Positions 1-12,506 are shown, numbered from the stretch's first letter. The stretch: 64,000 bases of DNA from Bidens hawaiensis (GCA_021521415.1 JAIQDT010000107.1:248001-312000); one strand, 5' to 3'. Numbers and translations are program-made. The notes: generated from the sequence alone by a model not told the origin.

Positions 1-1276
1 GGTTTCCAGAACATATTTTTTTGTATTTTTATTTTATATATATTTCTCATAATGATCAATTTACCATAGCAAACTCATAACAGTCAAATTTATGCGCAAC
101 AGAAAGTTATTTGCAATTCCTGTTAAATGAAAAATCCAAAAAATGCAAGACCACTTGGGTTAGGTTCCTAACTCAACAAGCCAACTTCCAGAAGTGGAAA
201 CAACCCAATTGGTCTCGTAGTTCATGAGATATAATATTTACAAAACAACCTAACAGCAGGTCTAACAACTCAGCTTTGCACAACGTTTTTGTAAAATCAT
301 AAAGGTTAACTTTTACACGTCCAAAAATTACAAATTTATATTCTTTAGAAACTAGACTCAACCTAGTTTACTGTAGTATCAATTATCTCAACCAATTTTC
401 ATATTTACACCCCGTTACAGTCAATTGAACATCAACAACACAATCTGTCCAGAAACTGTTTGCATCCAAACTCAACATATTAACTATCTATGGACCATAA
501 TCCGTTCATATAGACACCATAACCACTATCCATGCATATCAATTACACCATACATACATGGTTAGGGTTTTATTCGATCTCAAAATCAAAGACACAACAA
601 TTAACATGCAATAGCACCAATACTAGCTATCAATTCAACAATCAATACATCTTTTAATCAAAACATGACACATGAACACCATCACATATAAAAATCAGAC
701 CTAGGGTTTATAATTAACCCATTAAAACGGAAATTAAACATAGAGGATGCATAGGATAGTTGTTTATACCTTCCTAGCACCTTAATCTTCAATCAAACTT
801 GAACAATCTTGATTGTATGTGTGTGTATGAGGCCGATCGCAAGGGGGGGGGGGTCTAGAGGCTACCGTCGGTTTGGGAGAGAAAGGAAGAGGAGAGTTAG
901 GGTTTTAGGTTTATATTAATAATAATATAATACACTTTGGTCCCTTAACTTTCAAATGTTACTTTACAAGCTTAATTAACTAATTCTAGCACATTGAGTT
1001 AACGTTATATAACATGTTATCACATAACACATAAGTCTAACACATAATTATCACATAATTATTGTTTTGACGTTTTTCGTTTATTCACTAATCGTTTGCG
1101 TCAACTCGTTTGCGTTTTGGTGCAATTCCAGAAAGACTACACATGTAGTAAGTGTTAAGGGTCATTTAAACCCTAGTTTAAATGTAATGAGATGTGCGTT
1201 ATAGATTCAGTGATCTTTAAGTTTGAATTGACGGAGTTGAGTTAACGGAGTTAACCTGAAATTGACGATTGTCACA
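1..1276 (-). repeat. Probable gypsy LTR, 5' part at right (minus strand)
   Basis: This AT-rich, gene-free stretch ends at 1267-1276 in gattgtcaca. Read on the minus strand that is a TGTGACAATC start, the usual opening of a plant gypsy LTR. A minus-strand TATA-like stretch (atataaacc) lies near 906-914, and an 11-G run is at 843-853. No polypurine tract follows 1276, so on the minus strand this would be the 5' end of an LTR with flanking DNA to the right. The left end is outside the window and no partner LTR is visible. The call is an inference from end motifs only. Confidence 0.35.
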
Positions 1277-1523
1277 TAACCTGCCTAAGTTGTCATAATG
1301 ATGCTGAGAATGAAGTATAGAGAAGCGACTTAATCAATATGATCCCATGTTGAGATCTTTTCACAAAAAGAAAGAAAATGTTTTGAAAGGAAATAAGAGT
1401 GAAATTTGATCTCATTATGCATCATTTGCTCTTAAACATTGATATTTAATGATAAAACTATTTGAAATTTTTTTAAGTCAAAAAGAGTTGCATTTTACCT
1501 TAAATATGTCTGAATATGTACTT

Positions 1524-2740
1524 TCGAGTAAGGTTTGATGATTTTCAACCTTATCGAGTAAACTTAGATGTTTTTGTCTAAGTTCATCCATTTCGAGCAT
1601 ACTTTGATGATTCTTAAATTTTCGAGTAAACTTAGTTGTTTTATTTGAGGTTTAACTCATTCAAGCAAGCTTGATACTTGACAATGTCTGAATACGATAT
1701 TTCTAGCAAGCTTAAATGTTTTTGAACATTCTAGCAAATTTAGGTGTTTGGTTGACTGTTTAAACTCATTCTAGAAAGCTTTGTGATTTTTAGTGCTTAA
1801 ATGAATTATTCATGTATTTTCGGGTACACTTTCATATTTATCAGCTTTCGAGTAAACTTAGATGTTCCGAAGGTTGGTTTTATCTAGCATACTTGATGAT
1901 TATGTGATACTTGTTTGATTATGCTTTACATGTCTATTTTGAGTAAACTTTGGTGTTTTAGTTGAAATATGTCTTTGTCTAGCATATTTCATGATTTCAA
2001 ATGTGATTTTCTGAAATTACAAGTGTTTTCGGGCAAAATTTGTTTACAAGGCACACTTTATGTTTCGGGTACACTTGGAAATTGGTAAATTGTTCTTAGT
2101 GTTCTTCTAGCATACTTGGTAATTTCAGATAATATCTAGCAAACTTTACTTTTCGGGTACACTTTGTGTTTAGAGCACACCTGTATATCAAAGGATAACA
2201 AGTCTTCTCTAGCATACTTTGCATTCTTAATGTTTTTCGGGCATACTTTTCTTCAAAGTATACTTGATTGAATATTTGTTAACTGTATTAAGTATTTTCA
2301 GGCACGATTTGTGTTGTTCATATATTCGAGAAAGGTTGAAAATTAGAAATGTCTCTAAGTTGTTATATTTGGATTATTTATTGAGTTCTTAGAGATAATT
2401 AGAAATGTCTCTAAGTTCTTCAAAGTATACTTGATTGAATATTTGTTAAATGTTTTAAGTATTTTCGGGCACGATTTGTATTGTTTTTAGATATTCGAGA
2501 AAGGTTGACAATTAGAAAAGTTGCATATTTGATGATTTATACTAGATTATTTGTCTTGTGATTTAGTTATAATTATTTCTAATTACTTTAAAAATTTCTG
2601 AACAAATTCTGGAACGAGCAAGCTTTGAAAAGTGGACTTTAACGAGCAAGCTTTGTAAATACCTTTACCTAGCAAACTTTATAAATGAAATTTTTTTAGC
2701 AAGGTTTATAACATGTACTTTATCGAGCAAGGTTTTAAAA
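1524..2740 (+). repeat. Array of about 27 copies of a 15-base motif
   Basis: A non-coding tract in which a degenerate motif of the form TTCKRGYAWRCTTTG recurs about every 45 bases, always on the plus strand. Variants include tcgagtaaactta, tctagcatacttg, tcgggtacacttt and cgagcaagctttg. The same motif occurs in the LTR at 16908-17411 (cgagcaagctttt, cctagcaaggtat, ccaagcatactaa), which ties the tract to that copia family. The interval 1277-1523 before it is plain AT-rich DNA. I see no long reading frame here. Confidence 0.7.
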
Positions 2741-2825
2741 GGGAAAGATATTTAGTTGGATATTTTTACTGCTTGACAGCTTCTTCCCACAATAAGACAA
2801 AATTCATTTAAAACCCACTTTCAAA

Positions 2826-3199
2826 AGGTATAAGAGAGGGACTTAGAGAAACTTTCATTTCACTTCTCTCTCTTCCCACTATTGCATCACTACCTGAGAA
2901 GTTTCTTCAAGAATTTCAATTGTTTTTCTAATTTTCCTAACCTAATTTGGTCAGCCCACTTAATCTGACTCGGTAAGCTTCAATTGAATGTTTTCCGACA
3001 ATGATTATGTGCATTTACACCTTTAATTTCATCTTAACTGACATCTATGTTTTCTCTATAGGTTATTAATTTGTCGAAGCACAGGTTATCAAAGACATTT
3101 CTCTTTACTTCTTCAAATTCTAACCTAAAACATGTCAAAGTTATGAAATTTATGACTAATTTCTACTTTGAATGTGTTTATATTTGTATATGTAGAAAT
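2826..3199 (+). promoter_or_regulatory. Candidate internal promoter and 5' UTR intron before ORF3
   Basis: A TATA-like ggtataagag at 2826-2835 is followed by a CT-rich stretch (cttctctctcttccc near 2862-2878) like the Y patch of plant core promoters. A consensus donor (ctcg/gtaagc, near 2972) and a pyrimidine-rich acceptor (tttctctatag, ending 3061) frame a possible intron of about 90 bases upstream of the first usable ATG at 3200. This would let the third ORF be transcribed separately from gag-pol. It is inference from motifs only. Confidence 0.35.
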
Positions 3200-5634
3200 A
3201 TGGCGGTTGTACCCGCATATCCATTTGAGAAGAAACATAATATGTGTGCTCTTCAGCAAGTGATCGATGATAACCAGCCTGTAGAGCAGATGATAAGATG
3301 GCTACAACTTTCTAATATCTGGTTTGCTCTAACGGAGAGTCCAGTAATTGACAGGAATCACCAGTTGGACTTTTGGCTGCCGAATTACATGACGATGTAG
3401 GAGGTAGGCGAATAGAGGCTACCGTGGCACGCCATGAGATAGTAATAATAGAAGAACTTATACGGGCAAGCCTGCAACTTCAGGATAACATGGATAACCC
3501 TATTCACTTCAACACTGATCGATTATTAAAGATATTTCAAACCACAATGGGATATCAGGGTGATGTCCACGAGGGACAATTCAAGAAGGGCATGTTCCCC
3601 TAACTTGTACTGGTTTTTAATACATCATATAGTGCAAGGGTTTGGACCAAGAAAAGGATCATGTACCCTGATGAGTCGTGATCTTACTAATGCCACAGTG
3701 GCTGTCGTGTTCAGACAACCATTCAACTTTTCAAAGATGATCTTTGAGGGCTTAGCAGCAAACTTGAGGAAAGAAGACAAGGAGAAATTCTTGGTATATC
3801 CAAGGTTTCTGCAAATCATATTTAACAGTGTATTACATGCCTTGCCAACCATTAGCACGACACACATTTTGCAGGATCCAAATGTCTACAAACGAATAGC
3901 GAAGTTGGCTCCCACAAGCCGCTTCAACCCTCACGTGGAATTTGATATTTTGCCTTGGTTGTTTGGATAATGATTTGGTGATTATGTCTGTTCCAAACAT
4001 AAGTTCTGAGGAGGAAGATGATGAGAGTAATGATGAATTCGATGCTGACTCTGATGATGGTGATGATGGAGGTGCAGATGGTGATGATAGAGTTGTTGAA
4101 GGACTGATGAATGATGAGGTTGTTGATACACAAGCACAGGGAGGGTCTTAAACCAGCCTTTACCTACACCACCAGCCACACCAATTGGCCCCACCACAAC
4201 ACCAAACACCATCCCTACCACCACAAAATGAACCATTTATCCCATCCCCACTCATACAAACCCAATCACCACCAAGCCAAACCCAAAGACCACCTCAAGG
4301 CCACAACCTTAACCAAAACCAACCCGTAATCCCACCCCAAGACCTACCCTTCCATGAACCATACATTCCGGAACATATCCCAGCCCACCTAATTGACCAA
4401 CCAAATACACCCTGTCAATCCCCAAACAAATCTCAAACAACTGACCAACCTACATTTAAAATAAACAACTTTACACAACCTTTAATCCAAATCATCAACC
4501 CTTTACCTTCAACTAGCACAAAAAACTTTGAAAGCCCTAGCCTACCCAATGAACCCATCCGACCCCAAACCAGCATACCTGATCCCTTCATAGGTCCACC
4601 AACTTGATCCCCTTTACCAGGTGCTATGTTATTTAGCAGATACATGGATTAGGTGGTAAAAAATGTTGACCTGCAGAGAGAAAATGAGAACTTGAAGAAG
4701 AGGAATGATGAACTAGAATCTTTGTTGGCTCAGGCACAACAAACGATTGAAACCTTGGAAGTTGAGGTTGAGAAGACCTCAGCTGCACCAAAACAGGGGG
4801 GGAATCTGCCCGTAGTCAATGATGATATCATTGTGGAAGAGGATGCTAAGATTGTGAAGGAAGATGTATTGAAAAGTCTTTGTGATTTGTATGCAGGAAG
4901 TGAGGAAGATGATGATAGTGAAGAAAGGAGGGTAGATGACTGTGAGTATGAGGCTGATGAATCAGATGGTGCTGAACAAAATTATGATGTGGAAGCACAA
5001 AAGAAGGTTGATGAGGAGGTGGTTGAGAGGGAGATTGCTGATGATGTGAATGTGTGTGATGTTCATACTAATAATATTGCACTAACTGATGACATAGCAA
5101 CTTATGAAACCTCCAAAAGGAAGGATGATGCTATTTATGTATAGATGGAGGACTTAATTGATCAAGTTGAAAATTTTCCCAGTGAACCTGATAAGGTGAG
5201 GGAATCTGATGAAGAGAGAAGGATCAAGGGCAAATCAATAACTAAAAATGAAGAACAACTGCAGCCTTGGATAAGTCATTGAAGGGCTGATAAAATTGAC
5301 ACAAATTGAAGAGGTTGATAATACCTTAGCCATGGTCATGTATCAGTTTAAACAAGCCAAACCTGAAAAACAATTAGTAACTGATGAAGGTGGAGAATCA
5401 ATCACACGTATAGTTACTAAAAAATGGTTCAAGTAAACATAAGAAGATTTTGAGAAAAACCCAGAAGACTAGGACCCTGAAACATGGGGCAAGTATGGGA
5501 AGAAATATGTCAGGAGAAGCAAATTGGGAAGAAATCCAAAAGGGTATGAATATGTTGTTGAGAGTCCCAAGATGGTTGAAAGTCCAGTGAAGGATGATGT
5601 TGAAAAATTGAATATATAGTTGAAAGTCCAACGG
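3200..5634 (+). pseudogene. Sirevirus-like third ORF, 5' half, decayed
   Basis: I start at ATG 3200 (MAVVPAYPFEKK). The protein resembles, from memory, a family hugely amplified in Asteraceae genomes downstream of copia pol genes, often auto-annotated as synaptobrevin/longin-like; its function is unknown. The order is a conserved N-terminal domain (FALTESPVIDR, later FNFSKMIFEGL and FLVYPRFLQII) at 3200-3970, an acidic Asp/Glu run at 4005-4150, a Pro/Gln-rich linker at 4185-4607, and a coiled coil with an acidic tail at 4653-5144. Reading shifts frame near 3375, 3595 and 3945, with in-frame stops after 4151, 4607 and 5144, so it is a pseudogene. It is cut at 5634 by gypsy element A and resumes at 14707. 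An envelope-like role has been proposed for third ORFs in Sireviruses, but I see no clear membrane segment. Confidence 0.55.
5630..5634. repeat. Target site duplication AACGG, left copy
   Basis: The five bases aacgg immediately left of element A are repeated at 14702-14706, immediately right of it. An exact 5-bp duplication at both outer LTR ends fixes the boundaries of the insertion. Confidence 0.93.
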
Positions 5635-7811
5635 TGTCACACCCGGCCCTGAACGGCGGAAACAGCCGGGCACGCGCGAGTGGGGATTGATAATTAAGCA
5701 CGGGCCATTGCAAACATTCAAAGTAAGATTTTCATTGCGCATGAAATGTTTAATACAAATACATTACATTGTTTAAAAATTACATAAAAACATCCAAGTA
5801 TAGAAACTGTTGAAGATTTCCACGCCATATCCCCTTGCGCGGCGGGAACAACCACGCGCATCGAAGGGATAGAACTAAAATCTTCCAAAAAGCTAGTTTT
5901 AGATGTTCAGCGTGAGGTGCTCTAAGTGTGACTCCATGCGCTACCTAGTTATCTCCTGAAAGACACGTAAAACATTTGAATCAGTATAAACTGAGTGAGT
6001 TCACAAGTTTTAGTAACTTGATAAATCGTATTGCATCATAGTCTTGGCGAAAATCATATTGAAACACATTTCTGATTTCATGTCTAAACATATGCTTGAT
6101 AAACCGTATGAAAACATAGATCTAACAACATATTTCTGATAGAACCGTTCCGCGGGTTACGCGCGAACGTTTCTGGAAAACATGCTCGTCCATGCAAAGT
6201 GGCGCTGCCACTACGAGCTAAAATAATGTAATACCGTCCAGCGGGTTACGCGTGGACATTTCTGAAAAACCGTGCTCATCTATGCAAAGAGGCGTTGCCC
6301 CTACGAGCTAATCAATAATACCGTCCCGCGGGTTACGCGCGGACGTTGTGCCGGAAAACAAGGCGCTCGTCCATGCAAAGAGGTGCGACCCCTACGAGCG
6401 GGCTCAACCCAAAGTACTGCCCCATTCTAGGCACTCGTCCATGCAAAGAGGTGCGACCCCTACGAGTGGGTGGATCAAACCAGCAGTCCCTACCCTTAGA
6501 GTTCCACTGGTAAAGTGATCACTTACTCGAATTCTGGCGCACATACATCGTAAACCATAGATAACCGTTTGCATTGCTCATCATGAAACATAATTTAAAC
6601 ACAATCATTTGCATAACTTGTAAGTATACCATGATAAATCGTAATTTAAGTACGTGTCCCTCGCCCCGAAAACAGTTTAAAAAAACAGTGAAAATAGTGA
6701 AAATAGGGGCTGTGAGACTCACCTGTGGTTTTTGTTAAGGGATTAATCGAGATTCGGGTTTTCTTGGTGTTGGCCTCGGAATTGAAGGTCTAGAATACGA
6801 TTAAATAACAAGAAGTATATAAGAAATAGGAGAATATAAAGGTTGGAAAGTAGATCTCAAGGTTATAATCTCGGCTTACCTAGTAACAGGAATGGAATTG
6901 AAAATCAAACGGATGCTTGGGCGATGATTAGTGCAATTTGCAACTTTAAGAGAGAAGTTTGAAGTGTGTTTTGGGTGATAATTTAGGTTACATATTTATA
7001 GGCAAACTCAAGGGAACACAATCCCTTGCTTTAGGGGATTGTAATCTTTTCATATCTAGGTGTAATGATGATAAAGTATGGAAATTATTATTATTTATTT
7101 AAAAGTGGAGGAGTGGATAAAAGATTCTGATTTGATTTGGACAGGACATGCAGGTCTGTGGTTGGTGGGAGTAGGGTGGCTGACAGTTGACTTTTCATGT
7201 TACAGTGTGCTTTTTCAGGTGCTTTTGTCAGTTGTATAGTAAAAAGTGGAAATCTCTGAAACACGCTACTGTTTCCTTTTGGGCGGGAATAATCTCCTTA
7301 CATCTGGAGAATAGACTAAGTGTTCTGCGCGTATAACTTTGTGCGCATAGCTTTCTGCGTGAAGGACATTTCTTTGCTGCGGGTAGGTGCGTAACCTTCT
7401 CGCAGTTAGGGACATTGAGTTTCATTTGTAGATTCTCCAGGTGGTCTTGGTATTTCAACATAGTGATCAGTCATGTTGAAGTCAATTCCATCTTGGAGCT
7501 TCAGACAAACTAGCTCTCAATGTTCCCGCCATGCGGGGAGGTTAGTTCCCTTTCCGCATGCGCATAAACGTTTTGGGATGCACCCGCCTTAGCATCATGC
7601 GGGACGGTCAACCCATTAGACAATATAAAGTTATGGAAACATAAAACCAAAACACTCGCGCATGGCGCATATAACATATGCCCACGCTGGTTCTTAACAT
7701 GGCGCGCTCGCGCAGGGTGCACATAACAAATACCCGCGCTGATTCAAACATAGCGCGCATAAAATTCACAATCACCTAATTTATAGGATTTGGAAATTAC
7801 CGGGTGTCACA
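5635..7811 (-). repeat. Element A left LTR (3' LTR of the element)
   Basis: 2,177 bp with inverted ends TGTCACACCC/GGGTGTCACA. A minus-strand TATA box (CCTATAAATATG) lies at 7002-6991. Compared with the other LTR it has scattered substitutions and a two-base shorter T/A run near 6945. Confidence 0.95.
6144..6471. repeat. Tandem hairpin array inside LTR A (left)
   Basis: Four diverged units start at 6144, 6233, 6320 and 6416. The first three open with accgt(t/c)c(c/a)gcgggttacgcg. Each unit carries a stem-loop closed by GCTCGT/ACGAGC or an equivalent: 6184-6218, 6274-6308, 6365-6399 and 6432-6468. The inner stem changes from AGTGGC/GCCACT to AGAGGT/ACCCCT, and the outer stem from GCTCGT/ACGAGC to CACTCGT/ACGAGTG, so several paired positions change together. 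The same array is in the right LTR at about 13031-13358. Confidence 0.75.
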
Positions 7812-7821
7812 TTCTCCCCCT
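7812..7821 (-). promoter_or_regulatory. Polypurine tract of element A
   Basis: On the minus strand AGGGGGAGAA directly precedes the 3' LTR. This is the position and composition expected for the plus-strand primer of LTR retrotransposon replication. Confidence 0.85.
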
Positions 7822-7845
7822 GTTAAGAGTATTTCGTCCCGAAAT

Positions 7846-10800
7846 TTAGGAGACGTTGCTGGCAGGAGCCATGCTTTGAAAGAGGTATGGGTATTTCTGG
7901 CGCATTTGATCTTCTCTTTCCCAAGTGAATTCAGGCCCACGCCTTGAGTTCCATTGAACCTTTACTAACTTGATTCGACTTCTGCGCAACTTTTGTTCTT
8001 TCCAATCGGTTACGGCTATTGGCTCTTCTACGAAGTGCAGTTGTTTGTCGATGTGAATCTCTTCCAAAGGAAAAATCAACGTTTCGTCAGATAAACACTT
8101 TTTGAGGTTGGACACATGAAACGTATCATGAACTCCACTGAGTTCGGCGGGTAAACGGAGTTTATAAGCAACCGGACCGATCCTTTCCAGGATCTCAAAT
8201 GGTCCAATGTAGCACAGATTCAACTTTCCTCGCTTGCCGAAACGGGGGACTCCTTTCCATGGAGAGACTTTCAAAAGTACTCTATCCCCTACTTGAAACT
8301 CCAACGGTTTCCTTCGCACATCTGCGTAGCTCTTCTGTCTGTCGCGCGCTGTCTTAAGGCGATCCCGTATCTGAAAAATCTTGTCTGTTGTTTCTTGGAT
8401 CAATTCTGGACCAGTCATTTGCTGGTCACCCACTTCAGCCCAGCACAGTGGGGATCTACACTTGCGCCCATACAAAGCTTCAAACGGCGCAGCCTTGAGG
8501 CTTGTGTGATAACTGTTGTTGTATGAAAATTCAACCAATGGGAGATGAGTATCCCAGCTTCCCCCGAAATCGATTGCGCACGCGCACAACATATCTTCCA
8601 ATGTCTGGATTGTTCGCTCGCTTTGTCCATCCGTTTGGGGATGATATGCCGTACTCATGTCAAGACGAGTACCTAAAGCCCCTTGTAACGATCTCCAAAA
8701 CCTTGAGGTGAACCGACTATCTCTGTCAGAAATGATGGACACTGGGACTCCATGTTTTGAAACTACTTCTCGAATATACAATCGGGCTAACCTTTCCATC
8801 TTATCGGTTTCCTTAATCGGCAGGAAGTGCGCTGACTTAGTTAGCCGATCTACAATAACCCAGATTGTGTCATAACCCCCAGGTGTCCTTGGCAGTTTGG
8901 TGATGAAGTCCATAGAGATTTGTTCCCACTTCCACATGGGAATTTCTGGCTGCTGAAGTAACCCCGACGGCTTCTGGTATTCTGCCTTCACCTTCGAACA
9001 CGTCAGGCACTTACTGACATACGTCGCGATGGCGCCCTTAAGATTGGGCCACCAATACAGCGTTTTAACATCTTGGTACATCTTGTCTGCGCCAGGATGT
9101 ATGGAATACCGCGTCTTGTGAGCTTCGTTTAATACTTGCTCGCATAATCCTCCCTTGAGAGGGACCCATATGCGGTTAGCGAAATATAGATTGCCGTTCT
9201 CTTTAAGTTCCAAACTCTTAATCATACCCCCAAGGGATTCGTTTTTAACAAACTCTGGTTTCAAGGCTTCTTGCTGAGCGTCTCGGATGCGAGTATAGAG
9301 CTCTGCGCGAATGGTCAGTTTTAGAGCCTTGACTCGTGGCGTTTTTATTCGCTCCTTCCTACTTAGCGCGTCTGCTACCACATTCGTCTTTCCAGGGTGA
9401 TACTTTATTTCACAATCATAATCATTCAACAATTCAACCCATCTTCGTTGCCTCATGTTTAAATCCTTTTGATCAAATATATGTTGAAGGCTCTTGTGAT
9501 CCGTAAAGATTATACACTTTGTACCGTAGAGGTAATGGCGCCAAATCTTTAGCGCGAAGACAACCGCTCCAAGTTCCAGATCATGCGTTGTGTAGTTCTT
9601 TTCATTGGTCTTGAGTTGGCGCGAGGCATACGCTATGACTTTGTCTCGCTGCATAAGGACACATCCGAGTCCCTGATGTCAAGCGTCGCAGTAAACGACG
9701 ATGTCATCCGTCCCCTCAGGCAGAGACAAAATTGGCGCACTACATAACTTCTGTTTCAACATTTGAAACCCCGCTTCCTGATTTTCGCCCCAAACAAACT
9801 TCTTGTCTTTCTGAGTTAGCGCGGTCAGAGGTAGAGCTATCTTGGAGAAGTTCTCAATGAAGCGTCGATAGTAGCCAGCTAGTCCTAGGAACTGCCTCAC
9901 CTCAGTTGGGGTTTTTGGCGCTTCCCAGTTTTCGATGGCCTTGACTTTGGAAGGATCAACGTGTATTCCTTTCTCGTTTACAACGTGACCGAGAAAGTGA
10001 ACTTCTCTAAGCCAAAACTCACACTTGGAAAACTTCGCATACAACTTTTCTTTCCTCAACAATTCCAAAATCAATCTCAGGTGTTGCTCATGCTCGGCCT
10101 TGGTCCGAGAGTAAATCAGAATATCATCTATAAACACAATCACAAACTTGTCCAAGTATGGTTTGCACACGCGGTTCATCAGATCCATGAATACAGCCGG
10201 CGCATTAGTTAGCCCGAAAGGCATCACTAAGAACTCATAATGGCCGTATCTAGTTCGGAAGGCTGTTTTCGGTACATCTTCCTCATGGACCCTAAGTTGG
10301 TGGTATCCTGACCATATATCTATCTTCGAATAATAACTGGATCCCTGCAACTGGTCAAATAAGTCGTCAATCCTCGGTAAGGGGTACCGATTCTTGACTG
10401 TCAGCTTTGTTCAGCTCCCTGTAGTCAATACACATTCTGAACGAACCATCCTTCTTCTTAACAAACAGTACTGGAGCTCCCCAAGGTGAAAAGCTTGGGC
10501 GTATGAAACCCTTATCCAATAGTTCCTGTAACTGATTGGATAACTCTTGCATCTCAGATGGAGCTAGTCGATAAGGCGCTCGAGCTACTGGCGCAGCTCC
10601 TGGGACTAAATCAATTCGAAACTCGACTTGTCGCGGCGGCGGTAATCCGGGCAAATCTTCAGGAAAAACTTCTGGAAATTCGCGCACTACTGGTAAGTCT
10701 TCAATTCTTCGCTCATCTCCTTTCTTCTCTACTACATGCGCCAGGAAGGCGTAGCACCCTTTCCTTAGGCACTTGCGCGCCTTTAGGCATGAAATCAGTT

Positions 10801-12292
10801 TTGTCGCAACTCCCCTTCTTTCCCCTTGAATTACCAAGGTTTCTCCGTTCAACAGTGGGACCCGAACCTGCTTCTCATAGCAAATAACTTCTGCGTGGTT
10901 CTCGACTAACCAATCCATACCTATTACAATGTCAAAACTTCCCAAGTCTATTGGCAACAAGTTAATATTGAACTCGTGACCTCCCATGACTAACACACAT
11001 TGCTCAGTCCTTTCGATCGCGCATAACTGCCTACCATTGGCTAGTTCTATAGTATAAGGTGTGTCTAGCCTACTGGTCGCTAAGCCTAGGGAGTCTTTAA
11101 ACTCAGCGGATATAAAACTTAGGTCAGCTCCAGTATCAAATAAGACAGATGCAAAATGGCCGTTAAGTAAAAACGTACCGGTTGCCACGTTCGGCTCTTC
11201 TTTTGCCTCGCCCGCGCCGATCACAAAAGCTCTCCCGCGAGCTTGGTTTCCCTTTTGCGGGCAATCCCGACTAAAATGCCCTGGCTTCCCGCATGCGTAG
11301 CAGTTGTCGCTCGCTCCAGCTTCTCTGTTACGGCAATTCATCGTCTTGTGCCCTGTTCTGCCACATTTGGCGCATTCGATTCTTGCGCATTCACCCTCGT
11401 GGTGATACTTGCATTTGCTGCACCATGGGCGAGGCCCGCTGTATCCTTTTCGCGGTGGCTCCGCGGCCTGAATCGCGTAAGTCCTTGCGCTTTCTTGCTT
11501 CTTGAACGGTGGCTGCTTGGAGTCGGACCCTCGGTGGTGAGAGTTCCATTTCCTCTTGGAGTCAGAGATTCGCTGCTCGTTTCCGCGCGTAGTCAACATA
11601 CCCGCACGGACCGTATCCCTTGTAAGGGTGATGGCCCGCGCTACCGCCTCATCAAAGGTTGGAGGTGTTGCGGCGTTGAGCGGAACCCTAACAACAGGAG
11701 GTTACCCAAAGATATACCTCTCGATCTTCTTTTCCTCCGTGTTTGCCATGTCTGGCACCAACTAGCAAAGCTCGTTGAACCGGTTATTGTAGGCGTCGAT
11801 ATCCGTTCCTATCATGGCGTGGTTCCAGAATTCCTGCTGCAGACTCTGAATTTCTGCGCGAGAGCAGAACTTTCTCATCATCATTTCCTTCAGCTCCTCC
11901 CAGGTCTTGTGAAGAGCAACTTCTCGCCCCAAGGTCTTCACTTGAAGCTTCCACCAAGACGAAGCTGCCTCTTGGAACATGCAGGTCGCGTAAAGGACCT
12001 TCTGGTTCTCACTACATCCGCTAATGGAGAGAACTGTCTCCATCTTGTCAATCCAGTTGTAGAGCCCAATGGCCCCTTCGGTACCCTTGAATGGCCAAGG
12101 CCTACAGGCCATAAATGTCTTATAAGAGCACCCTTTGTCCAAGGCTCCTGATTCGGGTTCTGGGGCCACGTTCTCCTGACGACCCTGACTAGATTCGGCC
12201 TTGCTGGCCTCATGTGTTGCGATCGCTTGCGCGATTATTTCCGCGAGTTCCTCGGGTGTCATGGTAATTCCCTTGGCTCTAGTTGGAGGCAT
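7846..12292 (-). pseudogene. Gag-Pol polyprotein of element A, broken
   Basis: The start is the ATG at 12292 (MPPTRAKG), conserved in element B. Domains in order: gag core (FEEAASSWW-like region, 12292-11700), zinc knuckles [14 protein letters not shown] and [14 protein letters not shown] near 11350-11240, aspartic protease DTGA near 11140, RT with FIDD near 10120, RNase H (YCDA, DLELGAV), integrase zinc finger H-H-C-C, integrase DDE core (MDFITK, SDRDSRF, SERTIQ), and a chromodomain-like tail. Breaks: TAG at 11764-11762, TAA at 11704-11702, a one-base insertion in a T run near 10406-10408 that shifts frame in RT, and TGA at 9681-9679 just after the RNase H Asp. Everything else stays in one frame, so the ancestor had a single gag-pol ORF. 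Replication proteins cannot be made from this copy. Confidence 0.93.
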
Positions 12293-12506
12293 TCTCGCTT
12301 TTAAGGAGTGAAAATATATCAAACTTAGCGCATGTACTCTGAGCACATAATGTTCTTATCTTTATTCACTAGACACTGTGTGACCCGTGTTCCTAAGTGT
12401 GTGTATAGTTTCTTTTGAAAATATTTTCTTTGAAAAATATTTCATGCGATTCCCCAACGGTTATAGTCTAGGTTAAAACTTCTTTTCCTAGTTCGCTATA
12501 ACCAGT

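Noticed and set aside
843..853. G run as a possible polypurine tract
   Set aside because: It is flanked by no LTR start and is a plain homopolymer; the neighbouring sequence is pyrimidine-mixed.
4185..4607. Proline-rich frame as an extensin-type cell wall gene
   Set aside because: It has no signal peptide and no SPPPP repeats, and it sits between the acidic and coiled-coil parts of the decayed retroelement ORF3.
6519..6722. Short frames repeated at 13407-13610 in the LTRs of A, and at 53275-54058 and 60256-61039 in the LTRs of B
   Set aside because: They repeat because the LTRs repeat. The LTRs are non-coding and the frames are not conserved between A and B.
8293..12151. Several plus-strand frames up to 302 codons inside element A, and similar ones in B
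   Set aside because: Antisense shadows of the gag-pol coding strand. They have no recognised domains and the minus-strand frame explains the sequence.
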